Below, piece after piece: positions 17,756 through 26,171 of a stretch of DNA of 64,000 nt. Every line of letters begins with the position of its first letter. The first letter of the stretch is position 1. The DNA comes from Ereboglobus sp. PH5-10 (GTDB lineage: Bacteria; Verrucomicrobiota; Verrucomicrobiia; Opitutales; Opitutaceae), in NCBI RefSeq assembly GCF_029504735.1, contig NZ_JAQFIP010000011.1, positions 79,762 through 143,761 on the forward strand, read 5' to 3'. Below the pieces are notes generated by a model, which made no database searches, was not told the DNA's origin, and saw only the letters and a list, made by a program, of their open reading frames with translations. Both the position numbers and the translations under genes were made by a program.

Positions 17756-17934
17756 CTTTCAGCCGGGATGATGTTTTAAGCGGCAATTGCAAACGCGATG
17801 TTGGCAAGGTGGATGATGTCTCCGGTGCAGGGCCCGGCCGCCGCGACAATTTCCGCCCGAGATTGAAGTTCGGAACCGCGGCTTTCTTTGCCGTTTGGTT
17901 CATCCAGTCCACCAGATGCTGCGCAGGAATACGA

Positions 17935-18282
17935 TCAACATGCATGAGCAGCCGGCGCCCTTTCCCGGCGCATAGTTTTTTCAACCCGCGAAGTTGTCTG
18001 TCGCGGTTCGCAAACGACCAGCGCCCCGCCGGGCACGGTTTGTCTTACCGCATCCGCCAACTCCCGGATCTTTCCGGATAAAATATAATCTCTGGGAGTT
18101 TTATTATTTAAATCTTCACACTTTGTTCCCAGCCATTTTACAAAATCTGTCGTTGGCCTCAGCGTGTGCATTGCCTTGACGATTTCCTCGAACGGGGCGA
18201 GTGCCTTTTGAATGCCTGGGCTGCAAGGAGAGGGCTCAATGGATAGGGGCGGTTTGCCAAGTAGTTTTGAAAATTCGGACAC
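17935..18282 (-). CDS. Small protein resembling MbcA/ParS (DUF2384) antitoxins, possibly frameshifted
   Basis: The frame opens after a TAG near 18312 and has a GTG at 18282. It reads GINVSEFSKLLGKPPLSIE, then FVKWLGTKCEDLNNKTPRDY and a closing helix. The W-L-x(6)-L-x(3)-TP pattern resembles the toxin-binding domain of MbcA/ParS/Xre antitoxins, preceded by a short helical part; this is a visual match only. It overlaps the 3' end of the Panacea gene by 124 nt in another frame, so one of the two is probably frameshifted here. The last ~30 residues look like run-on sequence. No RES-domain toxin is found next to it. Confidence 0.4.
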   Translation of the reverse strand: MSEFSKLLGKPPLSIEPSPCSPGIQKALAPFEEIVKAMHTLRPTTDFVKWLGTKCEDLNNKTPRDYILSGKIRELADAVRQTVPGGALVVCEPRQTTSRVEKTMRRERAPAAHAC

Positions 18283-19217
18283 GTTGATGCCGTATATTTT
18301 TCCATTATTCTAACATCCAGCCGTCCGTTCTCGTTTCGAATTGGCGATAGGTGCAGCTTGTCTTTTCCGCTGGAGCCCATGTGCAGGTAATATTCCATGA
18401 TGAACTTGATGTAAGCAATGGCTTCTCTTTCGTTTTTTCCCGAGACACGACAGCATGTGACGCCATTGCGTGACAGAATCCAGCTCCCTCTTGACTTCCT
18501 CAGCGTCAAGGGCGCGTGCGCGTCATGGATAAACCATGGCGTGTCCGGCCAGATAGCCAAAATATCCTGGTGCGCCTTGATGCTGGCTTGCGCGCGTTCT
18601 TTATTCTTCGGGGTCAGCAAATGACAAAGTTCCGTTTTCGGAATCTCGGAATCCTCCAGAAACTCGAAGTAATTCATCAATAGGCGCGCCCTTGGCGCGG
18701 CAATGTATTTCTCACACGCTTTCCATTCGGGATAACGGCGGACGTATGCCGTTAATTCACGCGTTGATAGCGTCCGAAAATTGCCCCATGTCCATTCGAA
18801 CGCCTTCATTTCCAATTCCGCAAGCGAAGCGGTATCCAATGGTCTTACGGTTCGATACGAGGTTTTGTTCACAGGCTCTATGTAGCTGCTGTTGTAAGCA
18901 CGAAACTCTTCCCGGATGATGTCGTTTTGGGCAAATTGTTTTGCATTCCACGCCATGGGCCCGATTCGCGTGGCGTAGTAGGTGTCCCCGGTGATGGGAC
19001 GCCAGCGATAGCGCAAATAATACCGGTCGGAAAAATATATAAGCATTAAAGCCCTGTTTTTGTTTATGACACCCCCGGCTTTGATTGCAAAAAAGTTAAG
19101 CGCCTGCGTGGTGGTGGTGCCTTTGAATTGAAAAGGCTCGGACAGGCAGCCGAGCGTGGCGTATGCCTCCCGGGATGCCGTCTGCTGAAATGTGCTCTTC
19201 GGTATTATATTAGGCAT
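18159..19217 (-). CDS. Panacea (SocA/DUF4065-like) antitoxin-domain protein
   Basis: 352-codon frame. Residues about 15-170 show the Panacea pattern: LMLIYFSDRYYLRYRWRPIT, GDTYYATRIGPM, then LSTRELTAYVRRYPEWK. Panacea domains neutralise many unrelated toxins or deliver them to proteases. Residues about 190-300 form an unrecognised second part (DILAIWPDTPWFIHD...). The last ~45 residues are Arg/Ser-rich and lie over another plausible coding frame, suggesting that the original C terminus was lost by a frameshift near 18300. No clear toxin lies beside it. Confidence 0.6.
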   Translation of the reverse strand: MPNIIPKSTFQQTASREAYATLGCLSEPFQFKGTTTTQALNFFAIKAGGVINKNRALMLIYFSDRYYLRYRWRPITGDTYYATRIGPMAWNAKQFAQNDIIREEFRAYNSSYIEPVNKTSYRTVRPLDTASLAELEMKAFEWTWGNFRTLSTRELTAYVRRYPEWKACEKYIAAPRARLLMNYFEFLEDSEIPKTELCHLLTPKNKERAQASIKAHQDILAIWPDTPWFIHDAHAPLTLRKSRGSWILSRNGVTCCRVSGKNEREAIAYIKFIMEYYLHMGSSGKDKLHLSPIRNENGRLDVRIMEKYTASTCPNFQNYLANRPYPLSPLLAAQAFKRHSPRSRKSSRQCTR

Positions 19218-19372
19218 TATTGAAAATTGTTATATATGCGCTCCAGTATCGCGGAAATCATCTAATCCCGGTAAATATCCAGCTATGGCTTCACGCTTAC
19301 GATACCCGGGCGGTTCCTGGTCAACCCGCGCGTGGCTGGCCTCGATCCATACTTGAAGAAGTTCTGTATCGG

Positions 19373-19525
19373 TTAACGGTTCGATTGGGAGCCCTCTTGC
19401 TGATGGAAAACCGGCATTTTTAGCGAAATCATATCGTCCGCCGGGCAACCCGTCGCGTAAGCGAACGCCGTGCCGTCTGGAGTTAAGCCTGCAAAATGAT
19501 CGGGTGTCAGATAAACGCCTAACAT
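19373..19525 (-). pseudogene. Possible HipA N-terminal fragment
   Basis: A 50-codon frame starting MLGVYLTPDHFAGLTPDG and reaching DDMISLKMPV resembles the first strands of HipA_N domains. It overlaps the end of the HicB-like gene by 7 nt, as a downstream operon partner would, then stops. No kinase part follows. The match is short and uncertain. Confidence 0.3.
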
Positions 19526-19899
19526 GCGGGCGGGCTCTGTCTGCGTTTGCAGGGTGGCTTGTTGAGAGTTGCAATAGCTTCATTAAAAGCGGCGTCGGCC
19601 TCGTCCAGTAGCCTTTCTCGTCTCAGGTCATGGGATGCGGCTCGGATGCGACGGGAGAAACCTTGTCCGCTGGCGCGCACTTGTTCCAGTGGCTGGTCGG
19701 GCGCAGGCGCGTCTTCACCGTCTGTTTCGAGGACGGCAAGCATTCCGCCGAGAGCGATGCGCGCCTCGGTAAGCGCTTCTTCCTCGGTGGCGCCGTCCGC
19801 TAGCAAGCCGCGAAACGCGGGCACACGGGCGAGGTAGCGTTGACGCTCCGCGCTCCACCCGACTATGACACGGTAATCGTCTATTGTTCTTTTTTTCAT
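19519..19899 (-). CDS. HicB-like antitoxin-fold protein
   Basis: 126 residues. Residues 8-60 (YRVIVGWSAERQRYLARVPA, then GATEEEALTEARIAL) match the HicB/UPF0150 fold, a partial RNase H-like domain that normally blocks the HicA ribonuclease. No hicA gene is adjacent. Its ATG overlaps the stop of the upstream HigA-like gene by 4 nt, indicating translational coupling. The C-terminal half is highly charged with no recognised DNA-binding domain. Confidence 0.65.
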   Translation of the reverse strand: MKKRTIDDYRVIVGWSAERQRYLARVPAFRGLLADGATEEEALTEARIALGGMLAVLETDGEDAPAPDQPLEQVRASGQGFSRRIRAASHDLRRERLLDEADAAFNEAIATLNKPPCKRRQSPPAC

Positions 19900-20333
19900 T
19901 TACCCCCGTAATGTTTGGGTAGTTTTCCTTCTTTTGTCAGGACTCCTAATCTAATCAAAAATTTCATATTTTCGGCGGGGGATGATCTGCGCAGGCGGTT
20001 TCTCTGGATTCGCAGGAGGAGCAATTCCCTTTTTTGTTTCGCGGCACGGGAGGTGTTTTCGAGTCGGAATACGAATCTGCCGTTTACGACAGTTTTCTCA
20101 AAAATTTTGACCTGACTGATCAGGATTGCGAGATAGTCCTTTTGGTCGGGCGTCAATTTTTTGCCGGCGAGCGCGTCAATCATTTCGATGGTATTGTCGT
20201 AGGCGGTTTCGTCGTGGATTGGCCGGAGCAGGAGGATATTTGCAAGACCTCCGTAGGTTTTTGGGAGGCGCTTGGGGAATCTTTTGGGAATCGTTTTCAG
20301 GGTTCGTGATTTCGTTGATTTTGTGCGTTTCAT
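19896..20333 (-). CDS. HigA-like antitoxin N-terminal domain protein
   Basis: 145 residues. Residues about 28-85 (LLRPIHDETAYDNTIEMIDA, then LTPDQKDYLAILI) correspond to the helical N-terminal segment found before the HTH in HigA/ImmA-type antitoxins. The usual HTH is not recognisable; instead there is a basic stretch and a short tail LPKHYGGK. It overlaps the HicB-like gene downstream by 4 nt. No HigB toxin is visible beside it. Confidence 0.5.
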   Translation of the reverse strand: MKRTKSTKSRTLKTIPKRFPKRLPKTYGGLANILLLRPIHDETAYDNTIEMIDALAGKKLTPDQKDYLAILISQVKIFEKTVVNGRFVFRLENTSRAAKQKRELLLLRIQRNRLRRSSPAENMKFLIRLGVLTKEGKLPKHYGGK

Positions 20334-20348
20334 ATTGTGATTATATGC

Positions 20349-20960
20349 TCATCTTGCGCCCTGTGGCTTGATTTCCGGTGAGAGATTTTCGTTCGGAGCC
20401 ATCCTTCTTGTTTCAATGCCATAATCGCCCTCCATACGCGGCCCCGGCGTCGAGGGTAAACCCACGTTTGTCGCTCCGTTCCAGATTACCGCGTCAAAGC
20501 GCTCAACCCAGCCGCTTATAATATCGGGATTGTTGGCCGACAAATGTCCATGATGGCTCGCCTTGTCCTCCTCGAGGAGGAATCGTTTTTCATCAACAAT
20601 GCAGAAATTAATGTGCAAATCCCTCGGGTTCGCGTTCTCGCACACAGTTTTAAGCTGGATGCCGTGTCTTTTGATAACATCCATGAACTCCCTGTCATCG
20701 CCGTTGGGATTTTGATCCTGAATGACAATGGTGAAAACAACGCCCCTGTTCGCGGCATCGCAGACAGCCTTGGCAAGCGCCGGGCTCGCGAATATTTCGC
20801 CGTCCAGCCTTTCACTTAAAATGCGGACGGTCTTTTGGGCGCTTTTAATAAATTGATGGATTATGATTGATGCCTGTTTGGATCTCCAGCATTGCGCAAC
20901 CAGGGGGGACTCTTCCACGATAAGGTTTTTAATGAATTTATTGTAATCGGATTTTTTCAT
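20349..20960 (-). CDS. Phospholipase D-like domain protein, active site not evident
   Basis: 203 residues. Residues about 35-165 follow the N-terminal PLD-like layout: helix ending in IKSAQKTVRILSE, strand VVFTIVIQDQN, HINFCIVDEKRFLLEED, then a segment ending WVERFDAVIWNG. The HxKxxxxD catalytic motif of active PLD enzymes is absent, so it may be a binding or scaffold protein. The last 35 residues are likely disordered. It lies 15 nt upstream of the HigA-like gene and may share its transcript. Confidence 0.5.
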   Translation of the reverse strand: MKKSDYNKFIKNLIVEESPLVAQCWRSKQASIIIHQFIKSAQKTVRILSERLDGEIFASPALAKAVCDAANRGVVFTIVIQDQNPNGDDREFMDVIKRHGIQLKTVCENANPRDLHINFCIVDEKRFLLEEDKASHHGHLSANNPDIISGWVERFDAVIWNGATNVGLPSTPGPRMEGDYGIETRRMAPNENLSPEIKPQGAR

Positions 20961-20999
20961 ATCAGCACCTGCTCCGGGTTTTTCAAGAGAGCACCCACG

Positions 21000-21185
21000 T
21001 CACAGGTTGTTTAAACCGGGCACCCGGTCATGGATTGGTTTATCATACGGAGGAATTCGGAGGAGTTTTCCGATGAGGGCATGCAGGCTCGCCCGAAACT
21101 TGAGGAAGTTGTTTTTGTTCTCCGGCTTTTCGAAAAAATGACTCCAAAGGTGTCGGGCAGGCGGTTTGTTGGAAGGATGTGTCAT
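21000..21185 (-). CDS. Small hypothetical ORF
   Basis: A 61-codon frame (MTHPSNKPPARHLWSHFFEK...) on the same strand and 39 nt upstream of the PLD-like gene. No family is recognised, and there is no clear ribosome-binding site. It could be a leader peptide gene or noise. Confidence 0.2.
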   Translation of the reverse strand: MTHPSNKPPARHLWSHFFEKPENKNNFLKFRASLHALIGKLLRIPPYDKPIHDRVPGLNNL

Positions 21186-21311
21186 GTGTGCTTGGAATGG
21201 GAGTTGATGGCGGCGGGGCACATGCCGCCAAGTGTCGCGATGGGTTCTGTATTCCGTCGCAATCAAGATGCCGGTTGAAGGCCAGCGGCTTAAACATGGC
21301 TCCACTGGCAT

Positions 21312-21835
21312 CCCTATATAGACGAGACTGGAAATTTAATTATTTTTTAGTAGATGATCCCGTTGGTGGAGTGATTTGTGTATTGATGCAAGATTTTTTT
21401 GAAAATTTATAGACATCCAGATTCGCAGAAACGAATTTCTGGAAAAGTTTTCTTAAACAAACTTATATTCAATGATTCTCACTCTAAACATTTTTAAAGT
21501 TACATGCGGTTATAATCATAGGTTTCCCTCGGAAAAATGAAACTTTCATATCGACCTGGATCTTAACTTCAGATTGGCATTGATAGGTTTTAATGTGATG
21601 TTTTTCAACCTGATTGAAACATTCATTTAACATTCAGCGCTATTGAATGTTTTCGCCTGAAAATGTTTTTGCTGAAATGTTCCAATCTCACCCTGGAAGT
21701 TTTTTGACCAAACTTATGTTGCTATTTTAACCGTTCATTGTCCGTTAAAGATTATTTGTGTTTAATATTTTAATAAGGTTATTTTTGATTTTCATTATTT
21801 ATAGTTGACCTCGGAAAAAATGCTACGATGTCGCA
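21312..21835. other. AT-rich gene-free stretch
   Basis: Markedly AT-rich compared with its surroundings, with many T-tracts and several scattered ATTCA/TGAAT words but no long repeat. Genes on both sides point left, so it probably holds the promoter of the 21185-18159 gene set. I see no RNA gene. Confidence 0.4.
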
Positions 21836-21867
21836 TGAAAAATGCGCGCCGTGCGGAACACGCGGGG

Positions 21868-21890
21868 GTCGCGGCCCGAAGGACCGCGAC
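21868..21890 (-). terminator. GC-rich hairpin after the gene at 21911
   Basis: GTCGCGG/CCGCGAC arms with the inner sequence CCCGAAGGA. It lies 21 nt beyond the stop codon of the minus-strand gene. No T-tract on that strand, so assignment is tentative. Confidence 0.4.
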
Positions 21891-21910
21891 TCTCGCGTCG
21901 CCACATCTGC

Positions 21911-23065
21911 TCAGATGCAATCGTCCGGAAGCGGCAAAAGCTCCACCCATCCGAACGTCTCGATGATTTTTTCCTTCGCAATGCGCCGTTTCACCGCCGG
22001 CAGTTTTCCGAACTCATCCGCCTCCGGCCATGTCCCCGAGGTGAAAGCTCCAAACCTGTCGGTGACGAAGGAATAAAAGGGATTCACGCCCTGCGACGGC
22101 GGCGATTCCATCTCGACGATTTTGTCCAGGAGGTTGTTGACGATGACACTTTCGGCTTTCGTCAGCCCGGTGGTTTCCGTCGCGTCATCGCCCGCCTCGA
22201 CCCACTGGAAGGCGTCCTCGATTTTGTCCGCCTTCCAGATGGCCCTCAAAATCGCCGGCAGGCGCAGCCACACCTCGTGGGAGATTTCGCGCTCGAGCCT
22301 GGTTCTGGCGTGGAAGTAGGCGTCAACCTGCCATTCGATGTCGGGCTGGTCCGGCAGCGCGTCGAAGAACTCTCGAAATGACTCAAGGAACGCTTGGTCA
22401 AGGCTGCGATGCTTGTGATCGGGCCGTCGCAAGGCGCCATGTTCATCGGGACGGATTTCGACGAGCGCGTGGGTGACGCCACCGTCCCCCGTGAGCGATT
22501 TGCCCTCAAGGAAAGTGCGAACCTCGCTGGCAAACTCCTCGCGTGTCATCGTGGTGAAGAGCGAGGATGCGATGAGGTTGAGCACCTCGTGACGTCGCAC
22601 GAGTATCCAGCGATCCTCGGTCGTGGATTCATCCGGGGGAGACTTGAGGTTCGCCCTCATCGCGATGATCATGGCGTCGATTGATTTGTATGGCACGACG
22701 CAGACGGTGTAGGCCCAGCCCTCGTCGGGAGTGAAGTCTATCGCGATGCCGTAGAGCCGGGTAAACGCGGTGCCATCCGCGCTGATGGTGAGTGTGTCGA
22801 AGCGCAACTCCAATGCCGCGTCGCGGTCGGAGCGTTTCGTCCCGGGGTCCGGAGAGACGATGCGTTCGAGCGTTTTGACTTGGGCGGCTGTCGGAGTGAA
22901 TCCGTCGAACATGGCGGCCTTCGTGAGAGCGGCGCGGCGCTCGCCGCCGGTTGATGTTTGCGCGGTTTGGGCCGCGCGAAAAAGGCGCAGGAATCCCTCC
23001 GGCGCCAGTTTGATTTCCCCTGTTTCGGTGACGAACTTCAGGGGGACGTTGTGTTGTATATTCAT
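21911..23065 (-). CDS. Hypothetical protein, 384 residues
   Basis: No family recognised. It is soluble-looking, with no signal peptide or membrane segment. The N terminus (NIQHNVPLKFVTETGEIKLA) begins a beta-rich part, and the middle has a strand-rich block (ELRFDTLTISADG, YGIAIDF, WAYTVCVVPYKS). The C-terminal 200 residues are mainly helical and end in FGWVELLPLPDDCI. Codon use matches the surrounding high-GC genes, and the frame is long with few alternatives, so it is a real gene. GC-rich hairpins bracket it on both sides. Confidence 0.7.
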   Translation of the reverse strand: MNIQHNVPLKFVTETGEIKLAPEGFLRLFRAAQTAQTSTGGERRAALTKAAMFDGFTPTAAQVKTLERIVSPDPGTKRSDRDAALELRFDTLTISADGTAFTRLYGIAIDFTPDEGWAYTVCVVPYKSIDAMIIAMRANLKSPPDESTTEDRWILVRRHEVLNLIASSLFTTMTREEFASEVRTFLEGKSLTGDGGVTHALVEIRPDEHGALRRPDHKHRSLDQAFLESFREFFDALPDQPDIEWQVDAYFHARTRLEREISHEVWLRLPAILRAIWKADKIEDAFQWVEAGDDATETTGLTKAESVIVNNLLDKIVEMESPPSQGVNPFYSFVTDRFGAFTSGTWPEADEFGKLPAVKRRIAKEKIIETFGWVELLPLPDDCI

Positions 23066-23159
23066 GTGTTTAAGAAAGCCCCCCGCACGAACCCCACCGC
23101 CGCGGATTGCGGACGGTTATAAAAGAGCCATGCAAGGGGCGATCAGCCCAACACACCCG

Positions 23160-23192
23160 CGCAAACCGCAGCCCGAAGGGCTGCGGTTTGCG
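23160..23192. terminator. Perfect 15-bp hairpin with GAA loop
   Basis: CGCAAACCGCAGCCC/GGGCTGCGGTTTGCG with loop GAA, then CGACAAAAAA. The stem is very stable and lies between divergently transcribed genes (21911 minus, 23300 plus), so it is not an obvious terminator for either. It may be a dispersed palindromic repeat. Confidence 0.5.
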
Positions 23193-23299
23193 ACAAAAAA
23201 CATATAACATTTTGAATATAAATATTTTAATTAATCAAAAGAGGTTCCTCGCTATTTTGAGTGGAAAGAGGGGACAGTAGTCAAAAGCTGAGGGGAACA

Positions 23300-24037
23300 A
23301 TGACACCGGAAAATCTATTTCATCAATTACTGGGACTTGGGGACGAATGGCGGGTGAGCCGTTGCGAGTTTGAAGCGGAGCAAGGGGAGGTGAACCTATG
23401 GGTCGAGGAGCTTCCGCACTTTTGGGTGGTGGAGAGCGCGAGGCAAAAGCAGAGGGTGAGGATTTACGACTACACCAAGGAGCTGGAATGGCGCCATCTC
23501 AATGTGTTCGAGCACCATTGCGTGTTGCGTTGCCAGCTGCCGCGAGGCAGGCGGGAAGATGGAAGTGTCTATCGGGTGATCCGCACGTCCGGTTTGATGA
23601 GGGACGGGAGCGGCAGGTTGAACCACTTCCTGCTGCTTCTGCCTACTCTACAATATATTCTTTTATATAAACCAACCGCGGATGCCAAAAAGCCCTTCGT
23701 GGCGGGTCTCGTGGATGTCGAAACCTTGCGCAAAAAATACGCTGCATCTACGCCCGAATCTGCCAGTGTGACGGCGGCAAATGCAGCCTCGGTTAAACCA
23801 AAAGCAAACGGCAGAGAGGCCATGCCGCATCCGCATACGGACGACACCTCCACACCCAAACCGACGAACACTGCGCTGGCCGCGCCGCACACCAACGGGA
23901 AGGCCGCCTCAAAAATCGAATTGCAAACAACGCCAAAACCCAGAATGCGCAGAAGCAAAAACACTAATGATAAGAACCAGACCGATTTCGGACTGTGTTT
24001 CGGCGACGCATCCGGTGGCCTTTTCGACCGAACCTGA
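23300..24037 (+). CDS. Protein with an ISL3-transposase-like N-terminal domain and disordered tail
   Basis: Start at 23300 (MTPENLFHQLLGL). Residues 1-105 follow the ISL3 transposase N-terminal layout: W-rV at the front, YDYTKELEWRHLNVFEHHCVL, then LPRGRR. The zinc-binding CPxC pairs of that domain are missing. After residue ~145 the protein is Ala/Thr/Pro/Lys-rich and probably disordered, with no DDE domain. It is therefore either a truncated transposase or a domesticated DNA-binding protein; the well-kept frame and own terminator favour a used gene. No inverted repeats were found around it. Confidence 0.45.
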   Translation: MTPENLFHQLLGLGDEWRVSRCEFEAEQGEVNLWVEELPHFWVVESARQKQRVRIYDYTKELEWRHLNVFEHHCVLRCQLPRGRREDGSVYRVIRTSGLMRDGSGRLNHFLLLLPTLQYILLYKPTADAKKPFVAGLVDVETLRKKYAASTPESASVTAANAASVKPKANGREAMPHPHTDDTSTPKPTNTALAAPHTNGKAASKIELQTTPKPRMRRSKNTNDKNQTDFGLCFGDASGGLFDRT

Positions 24038-24057
24038 GCCAAAATGCGCCCGCAATG

Positions 24058-24090
24058 CCCCCGAAGCCTCGCGCTTCGGGGGTGTTTTTT
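24058..24090 (+). terminator. Rho-independent terminator
   Basis: CCCCCGAAGC/GCTTCGGGGG with a 5-nt loop followed by TGTTTTTT, 20 nt after the stop of the gene at 23300. Stem plus T-tract is a textbook arrangement. Confidence 0.85.
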
Positions 24091-24124
24091 GTCCATTCAA
24101 AATTGCTCCGGAACCCGCCCGCCC

Positions 24125-25609
24125 TCAGTCAAGAATCGCCGGCAGGCCAAATGGAGCGGCATGTTCGTCGAGCGCCTTGGTGCCGCGGAAATATTCGTGG
24201 GTTTTTTCAAACGACTCGAATGGCATGCGGCTGTTTAGCTCAATGAGCTTGTGGCCAAACGCGATGAAGGGCTCGGCGTCGCTTCGCAACGTGAGCGCCT
24301 CCAGCACCGTCAAATAATCGCTGCGGAAAGAAGTGGGGATGATCAGGCGCATCCGGCCCGCCGCCTCCAGATCCGCATTCATGCAAAGGCGCGAGATGCG
24401 TCCGTTGCCATCGTTGAAGGGATGCACCTCCGCCATGAGAAACAGCACGTAAAGCGCCCTCGCGACCGGCGACGGCAACGCGCGTCCCAGCGTCCATCCG
24501 CGCGCGAGTGTTTCAACAACGAGCTCCGGCGCGACAAACACCCGCGAGCCGACCTCGTTGTTTCGCGTCTTGAGGACACCCGGCTCGACCGACGCCCTGC
24601 CGGCCATCATGCGGGCATGGCGTCGTTTTATGAGGTCGATCAACTCGGACGGGCTTTCCGTCACCGCCGCGCTGATATTGGGATCGGCGACAAGCCGATA
24701 GGTTTCGCGCACATCGTGAGCGTCCTCGGGACGCGCGCTTTGCAGGCGCCCGGCCGCCGCGCCGGCGTAAACAATTGATTGCGCTTCCTCGACGGTGAAT
24801 TTTGTGCCCTCGATGAAGTTCGAGAAATACGCTTCCCAAAAGGCTCGGTTGTCGAACTCCGGGGCCGGGGGCGCCGGCAGCTCCTTGAATGCTTCCGCCG
24901 CGAGGCGCGCGTGAAGGTTGCGGAAAAGAATGTCCCGCTCGGGGTCGTAAGGTTTTCCGTGGGCGCGCGAACGCGAAAGGTCGCTTGTGAGCCGGTAGGC
25001 GGAACGCCGCCCCAGCAATGCGTCGGCCAGATTTTGAAATTCCCGCTGTTCATTTTGCCAGCCAAGCCGCTCCGCCACTCCGGCTGTGCGCGTCCGCATC
25101 TGTTCAAGCCAGTCCGTGCCGAAGATGCGAATTTGGCGGTCAATCCAGTGCTCAAGTTCGGATTTCGAGAGGATTTTTGGTTCATCCCCGGCGCGCGCGC
25201 GCGCAATTTGCATGTTCTCCAAAAGCGCGCGCGGCTGGCTTGCGGTGAATAGCTTTTCGCTGTCGCCAAATGTCACCGGAATGTCGTCGGGTTGCGCCGC
25301 CGGGCCTCGCCAAAGCCGGATTTCCAAACCGGGCAACTTGCGCACGGGAGCCACCGCGTCCGGCACGCTTACATGAAGTTTGCCCGCAGGTGACGGTTTG
25401 TTGTCGATTGCAGAGCGATGGCTGATCACCGCGCCCGGATAAAAATGCGCGATAATCTCCAGGCGGTGCCGCTGCACGATAGTTTCGACAGGCGAGGTCA
25501 TGTCGTCCGTGTAAATCTTCGTGGCAATTTTTCGCAGTTTTCCGGATGCGACTGCACGGGCGACTTTACTGGAGCGGATTGGATCGGATGAGCCGAAGAT
25601 CAGGGACAT
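24125..25609 (-). CDS. Fic-domain protein with N-terminal AbiEi-like domain
   Basis: Start at 25609 (MSLIFGSSDPIRSSKVARAV) preferred; the ORF begins 25 codons earlier in AT-rich leader sequence. Residues 1-120 resemble AbiEi-type antitoxin/regulator domains (winged helix, then ISHRSAIDNKPSPAGKLHVS). Residues 190-end are Fic: FSNFIEGTKF carries the SxxxE(G/N) inhibitory motif (Ser263-Glu267), and HPFNDGNGR with His396 is the catalytic loop. Fic enzymes transfer AMP from ATP to target proteins. The built-in inhibitory helix makes this a self-restrained class II enzyme. All catalytic residues are present, so it is probably functional. Confidence 0.85.
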   Translation of the reverse strand: MSLIFGSSDPIRSSKVARAVASGKLRKIATKIYTDDMTSPVETIVQRHRLEIIAHFYPGAVISHRSAIDNKPSPAGKLHVSVPDAVAPVRKLPGLEIRLWRGPAAQPDDIPVTFGDSEKLFTASQPRALLENMQIARARAGDEPKILSKSELEHWIDRQIRIFGTDWLEQMRTRTAGVAERLGWQNEQREFQNLADALLGRRSAYRLTSDLSRSRAHGKPYDPERDILFRNLHARLAAEAFKELPAPPAPEFDNRAFWEAYFSNFIEGTKFTVEEAQSIVYAGAAAGRLQSARPEDAHDVRETYRLVADPNISAAVTESPSELIDLIKRRHARMMAGRASVEPGVLKTRNNEVGSRVFVAPELVVETLARGWTLGRALPSPVARALYVLFLMAEVHPFNDGNGRISRLCMNADLEAAGRMRLIIPTSFRSDYLTVLEALTLRSDAEPFIAFGHKLIELNSRMPFESFEKTHEYFRGTKALDEHAAPFGLPAILD

Positions 25610-26031
25610 AAATTTTCTATAGTTGGAGCATTGAAACAGACATGGTATGTTAAATTTCATATAAATAAAGGATAGATATGCCAATTTTCACAATAATAAA
25701 CTGCTGATCGAGAGGACATTTGTCCTGAAGGCGGAGGCAAGAAATCTCGAAAATAGTCGTCGATATCATCGAAAAAGAAGAATTTAAGATGATTAGAAGT
25801 TAAATGTGTAAACTTTCATCGCATTTGAGCAATTATGACGCTCAACGCCACGTCTATGCTTCGGTGCACCCAACCTCAACAGGGTGCCAAGCGGCGAACA
25901 AGCCGGGCAGCACCGCCGCCGCCACCGGACGAGCTGTTATTGCCGCCGGTGTTGCCGCTACTTGTGGTGACGGTCAACTGTCGCCCGAATATGTATGAGT
26001 CTGGGCACAATGTGTCCGGCGTTGCGAGAAT

Positions 26032-26046
26032 TGTTTCAGTGAAACA
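26032..26046. promoter_or_regulatory. parS-like palindrome 1 (TGTTTC-N3-GAAACA)
   Basis: 15-bp palindrome TGTTTC-AGT-GAAACA. It equals the chromosomal parS consensus TGTTTCACGTGAAACA with one central C removed. It lies 126 nt downstream of the operon holding a ParB-like gene; a second copy is 106 bp away and a third is on the far side of the operon at 30507. The rest of 25610-26171 has no gene I can support. Confidence 0.6.
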
Positions 26047-26137
26047 TCATGGGACGTAAACTGCGTTGTGTTGTGCAACGACGGGCAAGGTAGAGTTTCG
26101 TTATACCCGTTTGATGCCTTCACTATTATAAATGTGA

Positions 26138-26152
26138 TGTTTCATTGAAACA
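26138..26152. promoter_or_regulatory. parS-like palindrome 2 (TGTTTC-N3-GAAACA)
   Basis: TGTTTC-ATT-GAAACA, 20 nt beyond the end of the RHH-like gene. The flanks are also shared with copy 1 (a TGATGTTTC or GAAACATCA end). A further half site (GTGTTTCACG) follows at 26167-26176 within the gene's end. Confidence 0.6.
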
Positions 26153-26171
26153 CCATTACTCATCACGTGTT

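Noticed and set aside
25804..26059. Short plus-strand frames with poly-proline between the fic gene and the ParB-like operon
   Set aside because: No ribosome-binding site, out of keeping with codon use, and they run into a regulatory palindrome.
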